From assembly GCA_037074765.1 (NCBI GenBank), contig JBAMDO010000002.1:1-64000 (forward strand): 64,000 bases of DNA, written 5' to 3'. The translations under genes and the position numbers were made by a program. Under the pieces are notes generated by a model. The model was not told the origin of the DNA. It saw nothing but the letters and a program-made list of their open reading frames with translations, and made no database searches. Origin of the DNA: Mansonella perstans (Eukaryota; Nematoda; Chromadorea; Rhabditida; Onchocercidae). Below are positions 12,967 through 24,525 of the stretch, piece by piece. The number at the start of each line of letters is the position of its first letter. Positions within the stretch are counted from its first letter, which is position 1.

Positions 12967-14761
12967 CTGCAAAAAGAGAATTAATAACAAAATTAAAAAG
13001 ATCAAATTTATGAGAAACTGATTAATAAATATATAAAGTTACAGTACATAAGTAACGACAAGTAATTGAGAAATCAAATAATATGAGCGATAAACAAGTA
13101 CTTGCGTAAATAAAATCTATACAACAATAACAGATAAATAGGTCAGTGATAAGCAAATGTTGAGCTATTAATTACAAATGAAAGGATTACGAAGTGATGA
13201 ATTAATAAATGACAAAGAATTTGAGTAAATGAAATTTTACTAAATATATCGAGTATTTATTGAAGTAAATAATTTAAATAAATCACATCAAATTCTTCAG
13301 CACTATTCACCAAACGGATAATAAATAGTATATCAAACGAAGGATAAAGAATGATAAGTCTGATAATGTAAAGAATGCTGAAACTGAAAATATAAAATTA
13401 CCAGATTATTCGCAGTCAATTATAAAGTAAGCAAAACTTTAAATAACTTATCAGAAATCTGCCATTTTCGATGTATATCAAATGATGCATTAAGTCAAAC
13501 GAGAGAATAATTAGAATGATGAGATGATAAGAATGACAGGTAGGGTAACAGATAGTGACTAGTGGACAAATTGCAGATTACCATAACTAATGATTAGAAT
13601 GAAACTGATTTACCAAATTTATAATCGATCTCACTCCAATTTCTTGGAAGTGATATACCTCCCGATGTTCGGGGACATTTAATGAAGCTTATGATAAGGA
13701 TGGTAAGAATGATATAAGTAGGGCCAACAGAGAGTGAAATTAATGGGCAAACTATACATTATCGTAGTTGATGATTAGAATAAAACTAACTCACCGGGCC
13801 TATAATCGTCCCTATCCTAACTTCTTGGAATTGACACACTCCTTGAGATTTGGGGACATTTAATGAGATTTGACAAAAAATCAATCACGTTTTATAGGAT
13901 TAAGCTCACTTTGCGACTGACTTGGAAATGGTATTTATTATTGAAATTGATTTAAAATTGAGATTGATACTTACTTTGGATTGAGAAAATGAAAGCTATA
14001 GTTATTCTCTTGAATTTAAAACTCAAAATTTCATCTTCGTAAACCATGGAGACCGAGTAATAACAATCCGCAAATCTAATACTGTATCTACAGTATCGAC
14101 AGGTATGTAAGCATTTTATTTAAAAATAATGGTAAATTAAAAGTATCCCATAGCTTTTTTTTCTGTTTACTTAATTAGGATTTGATAGTATTTTAAGTTA
14201 TTGCTTTTTGTAAAAAGAGGAGTTTAAATTTTCGAAATTTGAAAAAAATACTTTTAAATATTCATTTTAGAGTATTATTGTCTTAATTTATATGAGTGAT
14301 TTTCTACAGTATTGCTTACTTTATAGTTCTTGTTGAAACATTGTTTGCTTCTTTTGGCTTAAAATACTTTTTACAAAGTTGTTGTGTATATATTAAAAGA
14401 GTACTTTTATATGGATAGCTGCGATTACTGCATCACAAGTGAGATGTAGATCTCTACTCTTATTCATAACAGGAGACTAGGTTATATTAGTAGCTCTTAG
14501 TTCCAAATGATCTAATTTAGTAGATAAATAACTGAGATGGTACACTTATTAACTGCTGCTTCAATTTCTATTTTTAGTTTATCGAGGAAATGCTCAACAA
14601 TAATGAGTACATTTCAGCTACCATACTCGGTAAATTGGTAAAGAAAATATCCCGTTTAGTTTATTTGCCTTACTTCAACAAATATATACACATCGATCGA
14701 TGTTTTTAAATTTAGAATTTAAAATTCCTATTCATTTTAAAAGTAACTTTTTAGAAAAAAT
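12967..14761. other. Divergent promoter region, RAD51-like gene / polymerase eta
   Basis: About 1.8 kb between the first located exon of the RAD51-like gene (minus) and the polymerase eta start (plus). It should contain the missing 5' exon of the RAD51-like gene and both promoters. An open minus-strand stretch starting with ATG at 14048 (MVYEDEILSF) is a weak candidate only. A two-copy tandem repeat occupies part of the interval. Confidence 0.5.
13514..13868. repeat. Diverged two-copy tandem repeat, about 183-bp period
   Basis: Copy A covers roughly 13514-13686 and copy B roughly 13698-13868. Both contain the ordered blocks GATAAGAATGA, GTAGGG, GTGGACAAA/ATGGGCAAA, TGATTAGAAT, TATAATCG, CTTCTTGGAA/TTTCTTGGAA and GGGGACATTTAATGA. 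Identity is imperfect, so the duplication is not recent. Short non-repeated bases separate the copies. Confidence 0.8.
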
Positions 14762-17700
14762 ATGAAAAAAGAACGAGTAATTGCCTTAATTGATATGGAT
14801 TGCTTCTACGCTCAGGTAGAACAACGTCTTCAACCTCATCTCTATGGCAAACCGGTCGCTGTTGTTCAACATAGCAGCGGCAATAGTCGAGGCGGTGGGT
14901 AAGCATTTCCTAGTGATTTGTCGAAAATTTTGATCCGAATTATTCTTCCAGTTCCTTATTTAAAAGTTCGAGTTGAATTATCTATATTTTCAATCGCAGT
15001 CTTTTTTTGACTTGTGTAGAAAAGTTATTTTCATTTATTAGCGTAGCTCTTAATATTCCACTCTATTTGAATCGTTTTATTGGTAATTCTAGAATCATAT
15101 TAGCTCTTCTTGTCGTTCATTGCAGCTTACTTGCTGTATCATATGAAGCAAGAACTTTTGGTGTAAAACGTGGTATGTTCAGTGACCAAGCCAAGGCTTT
15201 ATGTCCTGATTTGACACTTTGTTATGTACCAGTTGGCGAGCATGTTGATAAGGCAGATATCACACGTTATAGGTTAGCGTAAAAAGCAATGCTCAGTATT
15301 ATTTATGTTGCGCTAAAATTTTATTATTGTCGATATTTCAATATTCGTGCAGAATTCAGATGCATAACATTAAGTTTACTTATGATCACCATTGTGCAAA
15401 TACAACGAACTTTGTATTTGGAAATCCCTAAGTAATTTTTAAATAGTTACCATGTTTTGGAATGCATTTGCCTTACATTTACGGAAGTGTTTCGATCTTT
15501 TTTTTCAGTCGTTGTGACCTCAAAGGCAAAAAAGAAGATTACAAAGCTATAACATTAAATAAGGGGAGTTTTATTTCAGGGATGCATCTGCAGAAGTTTT
15601 TAAAGTTTTGCATGAATTCGATTCACGAATTATAGTTGAACGAGCATCAGTTGATGAAGCTTACCTGGATCTCAGTGCTTTAGTGCAGCATATTTTTGAA
15701 ACCGCCGATCCTTTGATTAAGGTATTTTTGCTTTAACTTCATAATCATACTGCCTTGTATATTTCTGACTTTTACTATTTACTGTTCAGTATACTTATTC
15801 TTCATTTTATTATCAAACATATTCGTGATTATTGGATTTGCTTGGCAAGTATATTTTCCATATCTTGTTGATTCTTTTGATTGGGTGTTAATCTATTGCT
15901 GTAAGTAGCAAAAAAGCATTGCTGTATTTCAGATTCCAACATTACTGGTAAAAGGCAGTCTAGATAACTGATAACTAGATAAAATTGCTTTTTGTTTCAA
16001 CAGAGGGTGAATAGAATCATGATAAAAAATAAAGGAGCACATTTATTTCTTTTTGTGCGAAAAGTTTCAATTTACAGTATGGTAAACCTGATGTAGTGGA
16101 TTTATTTCCAACAACACATGTCGCTGATGGAGCTGATCTAAATGAAGGCAATGTTTCTGAGTGGAAATATGATAGGATTGGATCCTTGCGTTCCTTTATA
16201 TCGGAAGCATGCGAAACAAAGGATGAATACAAGGTATTACTGGGTTTCGTTTACTGAAGACCAAAGGAGAAATATTTTATATATTAAATTTTGAGTCTTC
16301 ATGTCTGAGACAAAGTTGTTATCGTTATTCACTGAGGCACTCGTAAAATTTAAACGCTTAAAATCTGACAATACTTGTATTTTGAATTTTGATGAACAGC
16401 GGTTTTTGAACGAGATCATGGTACGAAAATATTACTGCAAAATTTTTGGCAGAAATGATTTAGACAGAAATGATATGCCTGCAGTCAGTAAGCTGCATGA
16501 TGAACTTTGAATCTTGCTTTTATGTGGCATATTGCATACATACATGTCTCTATACGTCCCTTACAAATTTAATGAATTATATAAATTTCTAGTTAAAGTT
16601 AATCATTGGAGCTGATTTGATTGAACAAATAAGGAGTGATATAAAAAAAAGCACTGCGTTTAGCTGTTCTGCGGGAATTGGTAATAGCAAGGTTCGTTCT
16701 TCTGGGAATTTTCAGTTACTTTCTTCTTATCGATATGTAAAAATATATATAAATGAATAAATCCAAAAAAGTTATTTTCAGCTTGTTTGCTTATAAAAAC
16801 AAAAGCTTGCCGTGATAAAATTCCAATTTTTTTATTGAGCACTTTAATCATTGTCACGAATCACCTAATTGATTATTTAGTTTGAAATATTTTATTGGTT
16901 TCATATTTCAAATATAATTGTTACGGGTTCAGAGGATTGTCTGTTTCCTAGAACAGTTTACTATAAATCGTAACATTCTTCATAAAATAGCGGTGAATAT
17001 TTCTATAATTTCAAATCTTCATACTTCAGATGATTGCTAAATTGGTTTGCTCACGACATAAACCTGGACAGCAAACTATTGTATTCAACGAAGCTATACC
17101 TAAAATTCTGAAATACACTTGTATTACTGATGTGCGAAATCTTGGCGGCAAATTGGGAAGGACATTAATGGAAAAATTCCATATCAAGGTACATATTGTT
17201 AATGTACTGAATTACCAAAATAGGTTAAATAATTTCTTTTTTGTCTTTTTTGGAAATCTTATAGTATTTTTAAAAAATACAGACAATGGGAGAATTATCG
17301 GGAATATCGATGTCAGATCTCAGCGAATACTTTTCGGCTCAAACCAAATGGATATACAAAATTGCACGTGGTAAGATCTTTGCAATCTTTTCATTTTTGA
17401 GAAAATTCCCTATTTATTTTTCGTTTCAAATATAGCCGTATTTTGTCATATGAAAGTTAAATTGTACACTTAATCGAACACTGTACCATCCGGGAAAACG
17501 TCGCGCAGGAACATATTTAAATCGCTTGCAAGTTAAATTTTCAAATACATCATGTAGTTCATATTATTTGATGATGTTTAACGGTTACGTGCAGTTAATG
17601 ATTAGATCGGAAATCAGATTTTAGTATCGGTTCATAATTTCCGTTTTTTATTGACTTCAGAGGATTCTTTTCCAATATTTTAGGTATTGATGAAGAAAAA

Positions 17701-19286
17701 GTTAATGCACGCGACAAGCAAAGCTCGGTTGCTGTGAGTAAAAATTTTCCCGGTGTTAATGCTTTAAAAACAGATGTTGATGTGAAATTTTGGCTAGAAG
17801 GTTTAATTAAAGAATTGGTGAAACGCTTAAGTGACGACCAAATAATGGTATGAATAATTTAATCATTTATATTATTATTGTATTAACTCGTATTTGATTT
17901 CTTCAGTTATCACTTCTGTTAGCAGTGATTAATCTCTCGCTGTGCTATGGCGTTAAGCAATAATGATACTATATATACCCGAAAAACTCGACTGAACCAG
18001 CTAAATTGTAAGCCTGTTAGCTGATCAAGATAAAGCGGTGTATAAAATGACAGTAATAATACTAAGCCTTAAATAACATCGCTGAGCCTTTGTTCTAAAG
18101 TTGATATGTTTCTAGTCATACACCACTACTGGAATATGTACTGCATGCATTCGAAGGTCAGACCTATTTGGCGTTTGTAATTTTTAATGCTCAAAATATG
18201 CATATTTATTGAATTTGATAGTCTTATATATAGAATATTCGAACCGCTTCAACACTCCATATTGGCTGCACAACTGATGTGCATCTTAGTAAAAGTATGC
18301 AGATGAAGACATATGATCCGAAAGGATTATTCACTTCAGTTTGGGCGATTTTTCGACATATTAATAAGTCAAGAATACCGGAAACTTGGTAACTCAAACA
18401 AAAATTTTTCTCGTTTTTTCCAGAAATTATTTGGTTTAATAACACAACTTTAATTCTGCAACTTTTTAATTCAACTTTTTTAATTCAGTTTTTATAAGTT
18501 CAGTACTTATCTTAGGGATCCGTCGGTGAAGAATATTACGCTTTCCGCAGATCGATTTCGGGAAGGGATTGATAGCCGTTCGAAACAAATTACAGAGTGG
18601 GTAACGAAAGCGATTGACAGTGTGGTGAATTCAGTGGAAGATGATGCATTCAGTGCAGACATTAGAAATTCAGCTATATCCAGTGAAAAACTAATGAGTA
18701 CTTCACCACTAACTGTGGTAAACATTTTAAATTTTATTTTGTTTTAGAATTAAACTAATTTCTGATTCAGCTTTTAACTTGTCCTTTTCCGATTGTTTCT
18801 AGTGATGCATTGGTATTAAAGGGGAATTTCCTTCGTTTAAGTTCTTACTTCAACTTTAAGATTCAGCTAACTAATTATTTTGTACTTTTTTATGAAATAT
18901 GATTACACATATAGAAAGATGTGTATTCTCAATTTAAGTACTTCATTTTAAGTTTATGTAATATGGTTATTTATATAGAAAGATGTATATCCTTAATCTA
19001 AAAGTATTCATTCGAGTAAAACACAGATCTTTCATGCACTTTTATTTTTCAGCTTAAATTTACGAATACTTTTTTACAGATGAATGTACATCATTCAGAA
19101 AGGGAAGTACAAGAACAGGATGATGACATACAGATTATTTCTCATGTGAAGATACAAAGACGAACTACTATTGCTGACACTGTTGTTCATTCTAAAACAA
19201 CTGCTAAAAAACGGAAAAAAAGAGAAATGCCAGAAAAGATAAGTCCACCAGTGAAAAAAATATCGGATTTCTTCAAAAAGCAATGA
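14762..19286 (+). CDS. polh-1: DNA polymerase eta (Y-family translesion polymerase)
   Basis: Error-tolerant polymerase that copies past UV photoproducts. Eleven exons: 14762-14898, 15126-15272, 15580-15721, 16078-16233, 16593-16691, 17030-17188, 17283-17370, 17684-17847, 18234-18388, 18516-18717, 19080-19286; 551 residues, all phases agree. Catalytic motifs: IALIDMDCFYAQVE (metal-binding Asp residues), LLAVSYEARTFGVKRGM of the eta finger, and IVERASVDEAYLDL (SxDEAY). Thumb helix-hairpin-helix: FSCSAGIGNSKMIAKLVC and NLGGKLGRTLMEKF. The little-finger domain starts near DKQSSVAVSKNFPG and includes TASTLHIGCTTD. The tail has a basic nuclear-localisation-like stretch (TAKKRKKREMPEK) and ends in a PIP box, VKKISDFFKKQ. 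I see no C2H2 UBZ ubiquitin-binding finger. An AATAAA-like signal lies at about 19327. Confidence 0.95.
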
Positions 19287-19691
19287 ATTTTATGTTGGTG
19301 TGATGCTACAGGTTGAAACAGAGAGAAAATAAAACTATTTTCTTATTATTCGTATTTTCGTGGTTTAATTGTAATTTTATCGGATGGGTTCTTGTCTTTG
19401 TAAAATTTTTTTAAAAGCTTCAGTATAATTATATGTTTTATATTGCTAATTTTTTTTACAGCAGGATTAATTGCTATTGTCAAGTTATTTTCAAATTATT
19501 TATTAGCATTTCTAAGGTTCACTTCTATGCTTTGCTTGTAATAAAGAATTGTTTAGATAAAAATGCACCTTTTTTATTCTTCGTATAGTGAACTTCTACG
19601 GACAAAATATTCTGTTGAGTTGTATACGAGGCACAAATCTTTTTTAGTTCATTCATTTTGTCATGCCTGAAAGAATGCTTTTAAACAAAGT
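19287..19691. other. Polymerase eta 3' flank
   Basis: AT-rich 0.4 kb after the polymerase eta stop. It holds the 3' UTR. No coding or repeat feature seen. Confidence 0.5.
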
Positions 19692-20086
19692 GAATTACGA
19701 CATCAACATTTAGGAGGGGAGCTATCGAATGGCTTCGAATATGATGTCGGAACATGGCCGTCTACGGCTGAATCTTCATCCAAACTAAATTCTTCCGAAG
19801 GCGATACCTTCTTCGAAGGATTCTACCTATGTCCTCTTCCTGCTTTTTCGCTATATCATAGACAAGAAAGGATCTTGCCGTGCCAATCAACCTCCCAATG
19901 ACAGAAGAATTCCACTTCGAACCTTACGTTCTCGTGCAATATCTGATCCTACCGAAACCAAATCTGCGTAATTCAACACCAGGCTCTGACGATATCATAG
20001 ATAATTTAGCCTTGGACAGCCATGTTCCGACATCATTTCGAAGCCCATTCGATAGCCCTTCTCCCAAATGTCGATGTCATAATCAA
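19692..20086. mobile_element. Small element with about 60-bp terminal inverted repeats
   Basis: Bases 19692-19757 and 20022-20086 are inverted copies of each other with a few mismatches (shared blocks include TATCGAATGG, TTCGAA, ATGATGTCGGAACATGGC). Between them lie about 265 bp that are clearly richer in G and C than the surroundings. No transposase is encoded. This is the shape of a MITE or other non-autonomous DNA element, but target-site duplications are not obvious, and a palindromic duplication of a coding fragment is an alternative. One end is read through in frame by the diverged transmembrane exon copy that follows. Confidence 0.55.
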
Positions 20087-20099
20087 CCTTGTTTATAAG

Positions 20100-20428
20100 C
20101 ACTGAAAGTTCTTTCAGGCACGATAACTGCAGCTGAAAACGTAGATCAGTTATCCTCACATGCAATTGACTGAGCGCAAAAATTCCACGTGCTGCTAAAC
20201 GAAATTTGTATTCTTTTATGGAAACAAAAAGTCTCGCAACATTAATGATATCAATTATGAATGCAGTAATGGCCGATGCTGTGCAACTGATGAGTAAATT
20301 CAGTGTGAAATATTTAAAAAATCCATCCGTCACTTTTGCAAACGTTAAATAGAGCATAAAAGAAATAATAAGAAAATTACCAATCATTGCAGTGTATGAT
20401 ATTATGCGTCTTACAGTATATAATCCTG
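20100..20428 (-). pseudogene. Diverged, truncated copy of the four-TM protein gene
   Basis: Minus-strand copy of the first located exon of the four-TM genes carried by the inverted-repeat arms. After an acceptor at 20429 it reads [20 protein letters not shown], then [20 protein letters not shown]. The same order in the intact copies is CIISYIATIGNFLIILFMLY and so on. Downstream the homology fades, the frame runs into the end of the inverted-repeat element at 20086-20022, and the later exons are absent. Upstream non-coding homology to the arms continues to about 20985. I infer an older duplicate that lost its 3' half. Confidence 0.65.
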
Positions 20429-21080
20429 CTAAAAATTGTTAATAATGACAGCAATAAATTAAAATATAGCTTCAAAATAACTTGATGAAAGTAAAAACGA
20501 TCAACGATATTGTAGTGATGGTATCTTTTAATTGAATATTTATTTGATGGAGCAAATGCAAAAGTTCCAAATAATGTATTTAACGATTCAGCTATATGTA
20601 TGAGCAATATAATTGAAGGAGTATGTAATAAGAAAAAAGGCAAACTTTTTATTTTTATGGGAAAAAGGTAAAATGCTATATATCTGCATTTTTATTACTG
20701 ATGTTTGGCTCGAAAAATTAAATTACTATTAAGCAAGCAATTTCTTGCTATGAGTGTATTATACACTGTATTATATTTTTTTTTTTTTAAATACGTAAAC
20801 AAACACAAGTAAACGCAATCTTTAACTATTTTATTGAGAGATCAAAGAGCGGTGAAAATCTTTTGCTTAGTTCATATATATCACGATGTTATCCAATCAG
20901 CTAATAAATGTTCAACTGTTTAGGTTTTACTTATCTTTAAAATCTTACATTTAAATGAAACATAATAATTAATTGATTTAGAACTTTTGTGCAACTGTCA
21001 TTTGGGTATTTGGAGGTTGTGAATGAAATTTTCTTAGATAATAAATTTAACAATTCACTATTTTTACGAAGTAATTTATG

Positions 21081-23808
21081 CTACAATATAACAGTAGGGC
21101 AGTCGAAAGCAAATAAATGCCAAAAAAATTATGGAAATTTATTAAGCATTATATTGGAAATGAAACTGAGGGCTTGGAAAAAAAATGAAAGTGTTGAGAT
21201 TAACATTTACAAGCAACATTCATTATTTTCATTTTGATCGCTAATGAAGCTCAATACTGAGAAATTGAATCTTTGAATCATTAATTAATCATTTTTTATT
21301 TGTATTTGGCACTTATAAAAATTTCGATTGCTCTGAGATACGAGGATTTCATTTAAAATCAGTGTATTTTCTAAATCAATTAATGATTATGTCTCAGTTA
21401 AATGTTAGATTCTAAAGTAAAGTAAAACTTAAACAGTTATTACATGATGGAATAATATTCTGATATATATGAATCAAACCAGAAATTTTCATTGTTCTTT
21501 GATCTCTCAATAAAGTAATTAAAGACTGCGTTTACGTTTACGTATTTAGCAAACCTTACACACTCATCGAGATGACATAAATCACTCATCTAACACAAAT
21601 AATTAAATAATAAATTGCCGCAGCTGATGAAATGTCGATCTCTTTACCCACATCATAGACAAATATTTGGAAATATCATGACGCACTTTTATCAGTTTGA
21701 TGGTGCACTGCGCTTAATTATTCCATTCGCTGAGGTATTCATTACAATAAACGCATGAATCAATGAATAGAGGATTATTTGGTAATTCAAGTTCAATAAA
21801 TCTTTGATTTAATAACAAATTTCAGCGAAATGAACGATACTTTTCATTCCAATAATAGTAATTACTTCAGCACCGCTGATTTATTTATATGGTCCTCTGT
21901 GTGCAGATCTAAATCTCATGTGCCATAAGTTATAATTTAAAGCTCATATTATTTCAATTAAATTACACATAAATATTTACTGAGTCCTTAAGTATATTAT
22001 TTGGAACTTTTGCTGGTATCCATCAAATAAATATTCAATTAAAAGATATCATCACTGTAATATCTTTGATTATTTTTACTTTCATCAAGTTATTTCAAGC
22101 TATGTTATAATTTACTGCTGTCATTAAGTATTAACAATTATTTAGCAGAATTATGCACTGCAAGATGCATAATATCATACATTGCAACGATTGGTAATTT
22201 CCTTATTATTCTCTTCATGCTATATTTAACTTTTGCGAAAGTGATGAATGGATTTTCCAAAAACTTCACAATGATTTTAATAATCAATTGCATAACATCG
22301 GCCATTGCTGCACTCATAGCTAATATAATTATTGTTGCGGAACTATTTGTTTCCACAAAAGCAATCAAATTACATCTGCAAGTTCCTTTCCAATTTATCC
22401 AAATATTCATTTTTGCACAGTCATTAAGCAATAATTCTGCTTCAGTCTAAGATGACTGATAATAAAATTCATGGTTTGATTGTGCGCTAAAATAGCTGCT
22501 ATCTTTTTAGAGTCTGAATCAAGTATTAGGCACTAATCTACGTCAGGTTGAGAACATTTGGTTTCATGCCTTAGCATTTTATGCAGTTATAGTATGTTAC
22601 CTATCTTACGTTAAACCTTTTTTCTATTCCAGAATATTGGTGAACAAGTAAGTACGTTTCATTATTCTTCAATATCTCCCTAATGATTGGAAATCTCACA
22701 ATCTCGAAATACATGCGTTGACATGAAGCTTTATGAATTTAAACCTTATCAAATATTTACGCAAGATATGGAATTTTTTATCTGGTATCCATTGTAGCGC
22801 ACAAAAAATCATTTGCTTCATGAATGTTTTACACTTGAAGGAATGATATCGTCGTCCATTCATTCATCTTTTCTGCTTTCTTTTATTTTCAGCAGTCAAA
22901 AATCGTATTATGTTGCTTTGCACACATGTTATCTTCTGACCCATATCACATTATTTATCGCATTATTTGTTGCTACTCCAGTAGTGAAATTTTACGAAAT
23001 TTAGAAATTTTCAAGCTTCGAATAAAATAATCCGCTTGTTATAAACCAATTTTCTGGTAATTTCAAGCAAGCCAAAAGAATATTTTATTTAATTATCAAC
23101 TGTGGTACACTTTTGCCTGTTGCATAATGTAGACTGAAACTTATGACGAGACAAAATTTCAAATAATTCGATAGTTCAATTAAGACTTTGAAAATAATTT
23201 TAAAAAGGAATGAGATTGTTCGCTCTTGAAAAAAAAAAAAAGAACATTTTAAAAGTATCTTTCCTATGCGGCATTTTTTTCGTTTTGATGCATACTGCTC
23301 AGGCTGATTAAGGCACACTAACGTCATTACTTGATTATTTATGTTGTTGCTTTTCTCGATAACTGATTACCAATGAAAGTGAAATGAAATTTTTATGAGC
23401 TGGATTTTTATGAGTTAAATTTTCGCCTGATTGTTCAATTTTCATTACTAACCATAAATTATGATAAAATTCTCACTCTTTTTAATTTATTAATTTTCCT
23501 CTTTAAATCTCTTTACATTTTATCATGCAATAAAATGCAAAAGTATTATTAAAGTAAAAAATCAAATTCGATTATTTGAAGCAGAATTTTATGGAGAATG
23601 AAGCATTGGATAGCAGTTCCGGATTTAACTGTTCACGTTGTTACAGATTTAATCAAGCCGAAATATGACGTAATCATCTATTTAATAAAGAGCCGAAATA
23701 TGGCGTAATCATCTATTTGATCAGTTTCATTTCCAACATAATGCTTACTAAACTTCCATAATTTTTTTGGCATTTATTTTGTTTCGACTGCCCCACTGAT
23801 ATATTACA
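21081..23808 (+). repeat. 2.7-kb unit inside the left arm bounded by about 90-bp inverted repeats
   Basis: Bases 21081-21169 and 23721-23808 are inverted copies of each other. The outward ends carry CAGTAGGGCAGTCGAAA (at 21092) and the complement of CAGTGGGGCAGTCGAAA (ending 23798). A CAGTGG-type terminus with long inverted repeats resembles a DNA transposon, but no transposase is visible between them; the unit holds the four-TM gene instead. The same structure is mirrored in the right arm at about 27752-30479. Confidence 0.6.
22146..23004 (+). CDS. Predicted four-transmembrane protein, left-arm copy (5' exon not located)
   Basis: Not a family I recognise. Exons 22146-22444, 22511-22647 and 22893-23004 join in perfect phase through GT-AG introns and end in TAG. 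Four hydrophobic segments appear in order: IATIGNFLIILFMLYLTF; MILIINCITSAIAALIANII; IWFHALAFYAVIVCYLSYV; and HTCYLLTHITLFIALFVATP. The protein ends VVKFYEI. The first exon begins with two bases of a split codon, so at least one upstream exon with the start is missing from my model. Segments 1 and 2 resemble TM1-TM2 of nematode serpentine receptors (IGNF motif), but only four segments are present and no DRY-like motif, so a receptor is only one possibility. An almost identical gene sits in the right arm. Confidence 0.65.
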
Positions 23809-24129
23809 GCATTAATTCAAATTCATCTATAAGTTTATCAATTTATATTTTAGAATTCAAAAACTTATGGCTTTAAGTTAAACACTGCTGATATTTAGTT
23901 GTTCTAAATTGAACGAAATTGTATCCGAAGATCAAGCTTCTGTAGAAATTTCGCCAAAATTTTTCATTTGGATGTATGATTTATTTCACTTTCATATCCT
24001 TCCTCAAATTCAATTTTCCTGGACAGAACTGCATCATCTTTAAGAATCACTATTATTTCAGATTTGTTAATTGGTTTCAACGAACTTGATGACATCCATA
24101 AAGTCCAATGCAAAGGACAATATATTGGC

Positions 24130-24525
24130 ATGTTATCTTCTGACCCATATCACATTATTTATCGCATTAGTTGTTGCTGCTCCAGTAGTGAAATTTTACG
24201 AAATTTAGAAATTTTCAAGCTTCGAATAAAATAATCCGCTTGTTATAAACCAATTTTCTGGTAATTTCAAGCAAGCCAAAAGAACATTTCATTTAATTAT
24301 CAACTGTGGTACACTTCCGCCTGTTGCATAGTGTAGACTGAAACTTATGGCGAGACAAAATTTCAAATAATTCGATAGTTCAATTAAGACTTTGAAAATA
24401 ATTTTAAAAAGGAATGAGATTGTTCGCTCTATAATAGTTTAATTTTTTGAAATAAAAAAAAGAACATTTTAAAAGTATCTTTCCTATGCGGCATTTTTTT
24501 TTTCGTTTTGATGCATACTGCTCAG
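24130..24525 (+). repeat. Partial direct copy of the four-TM gene 3' end and flank
   Basis: The sequence repeats 22925-23320 in the same orientation with scattered differences: it begins inside the last exon (ATGTTATCTTCTGACCC), keeps the VVKFYEI stop region, and carries the same 3' flank with a small insertion near 24430. It starts exactly where the inverted-repeat arm ends, which suggests it marks the breakpoint of the rearrangement. Confidence 0.8.

Larger units (their letters stand above)
21031..24129 (+). repeat. Left arm of a 3.1-kb inverted repeat
   Basis: This arm is the reverse complement of 27431-30530: matching positions add up to about 51560 along the whole length. The stretches I compared differ by only occasional single bases and a few small indels. 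It contains one intact copy of the four-TM gene. Its inner end abuts a partial direct copy of sequence from inside the arm (24130-24525). Confidence 0.92.

Noticed and set aside
22138..22431. Minus-strand frame of 97 codons, mirrored at 29128-29421
   Set aside because: It is antisense to the first located exon of the four-TM gene, whose splice sites and phases support the other strand.
23085..23327. 80-codon frame identical in both palindrome arms (28234-28476)
   Set aside because: It lies in 3' flank of the four-TM gene and runs through a poly-T tract; the related copies at 24.2-24.5 and 30.5-30.8 kb do not preserve it.
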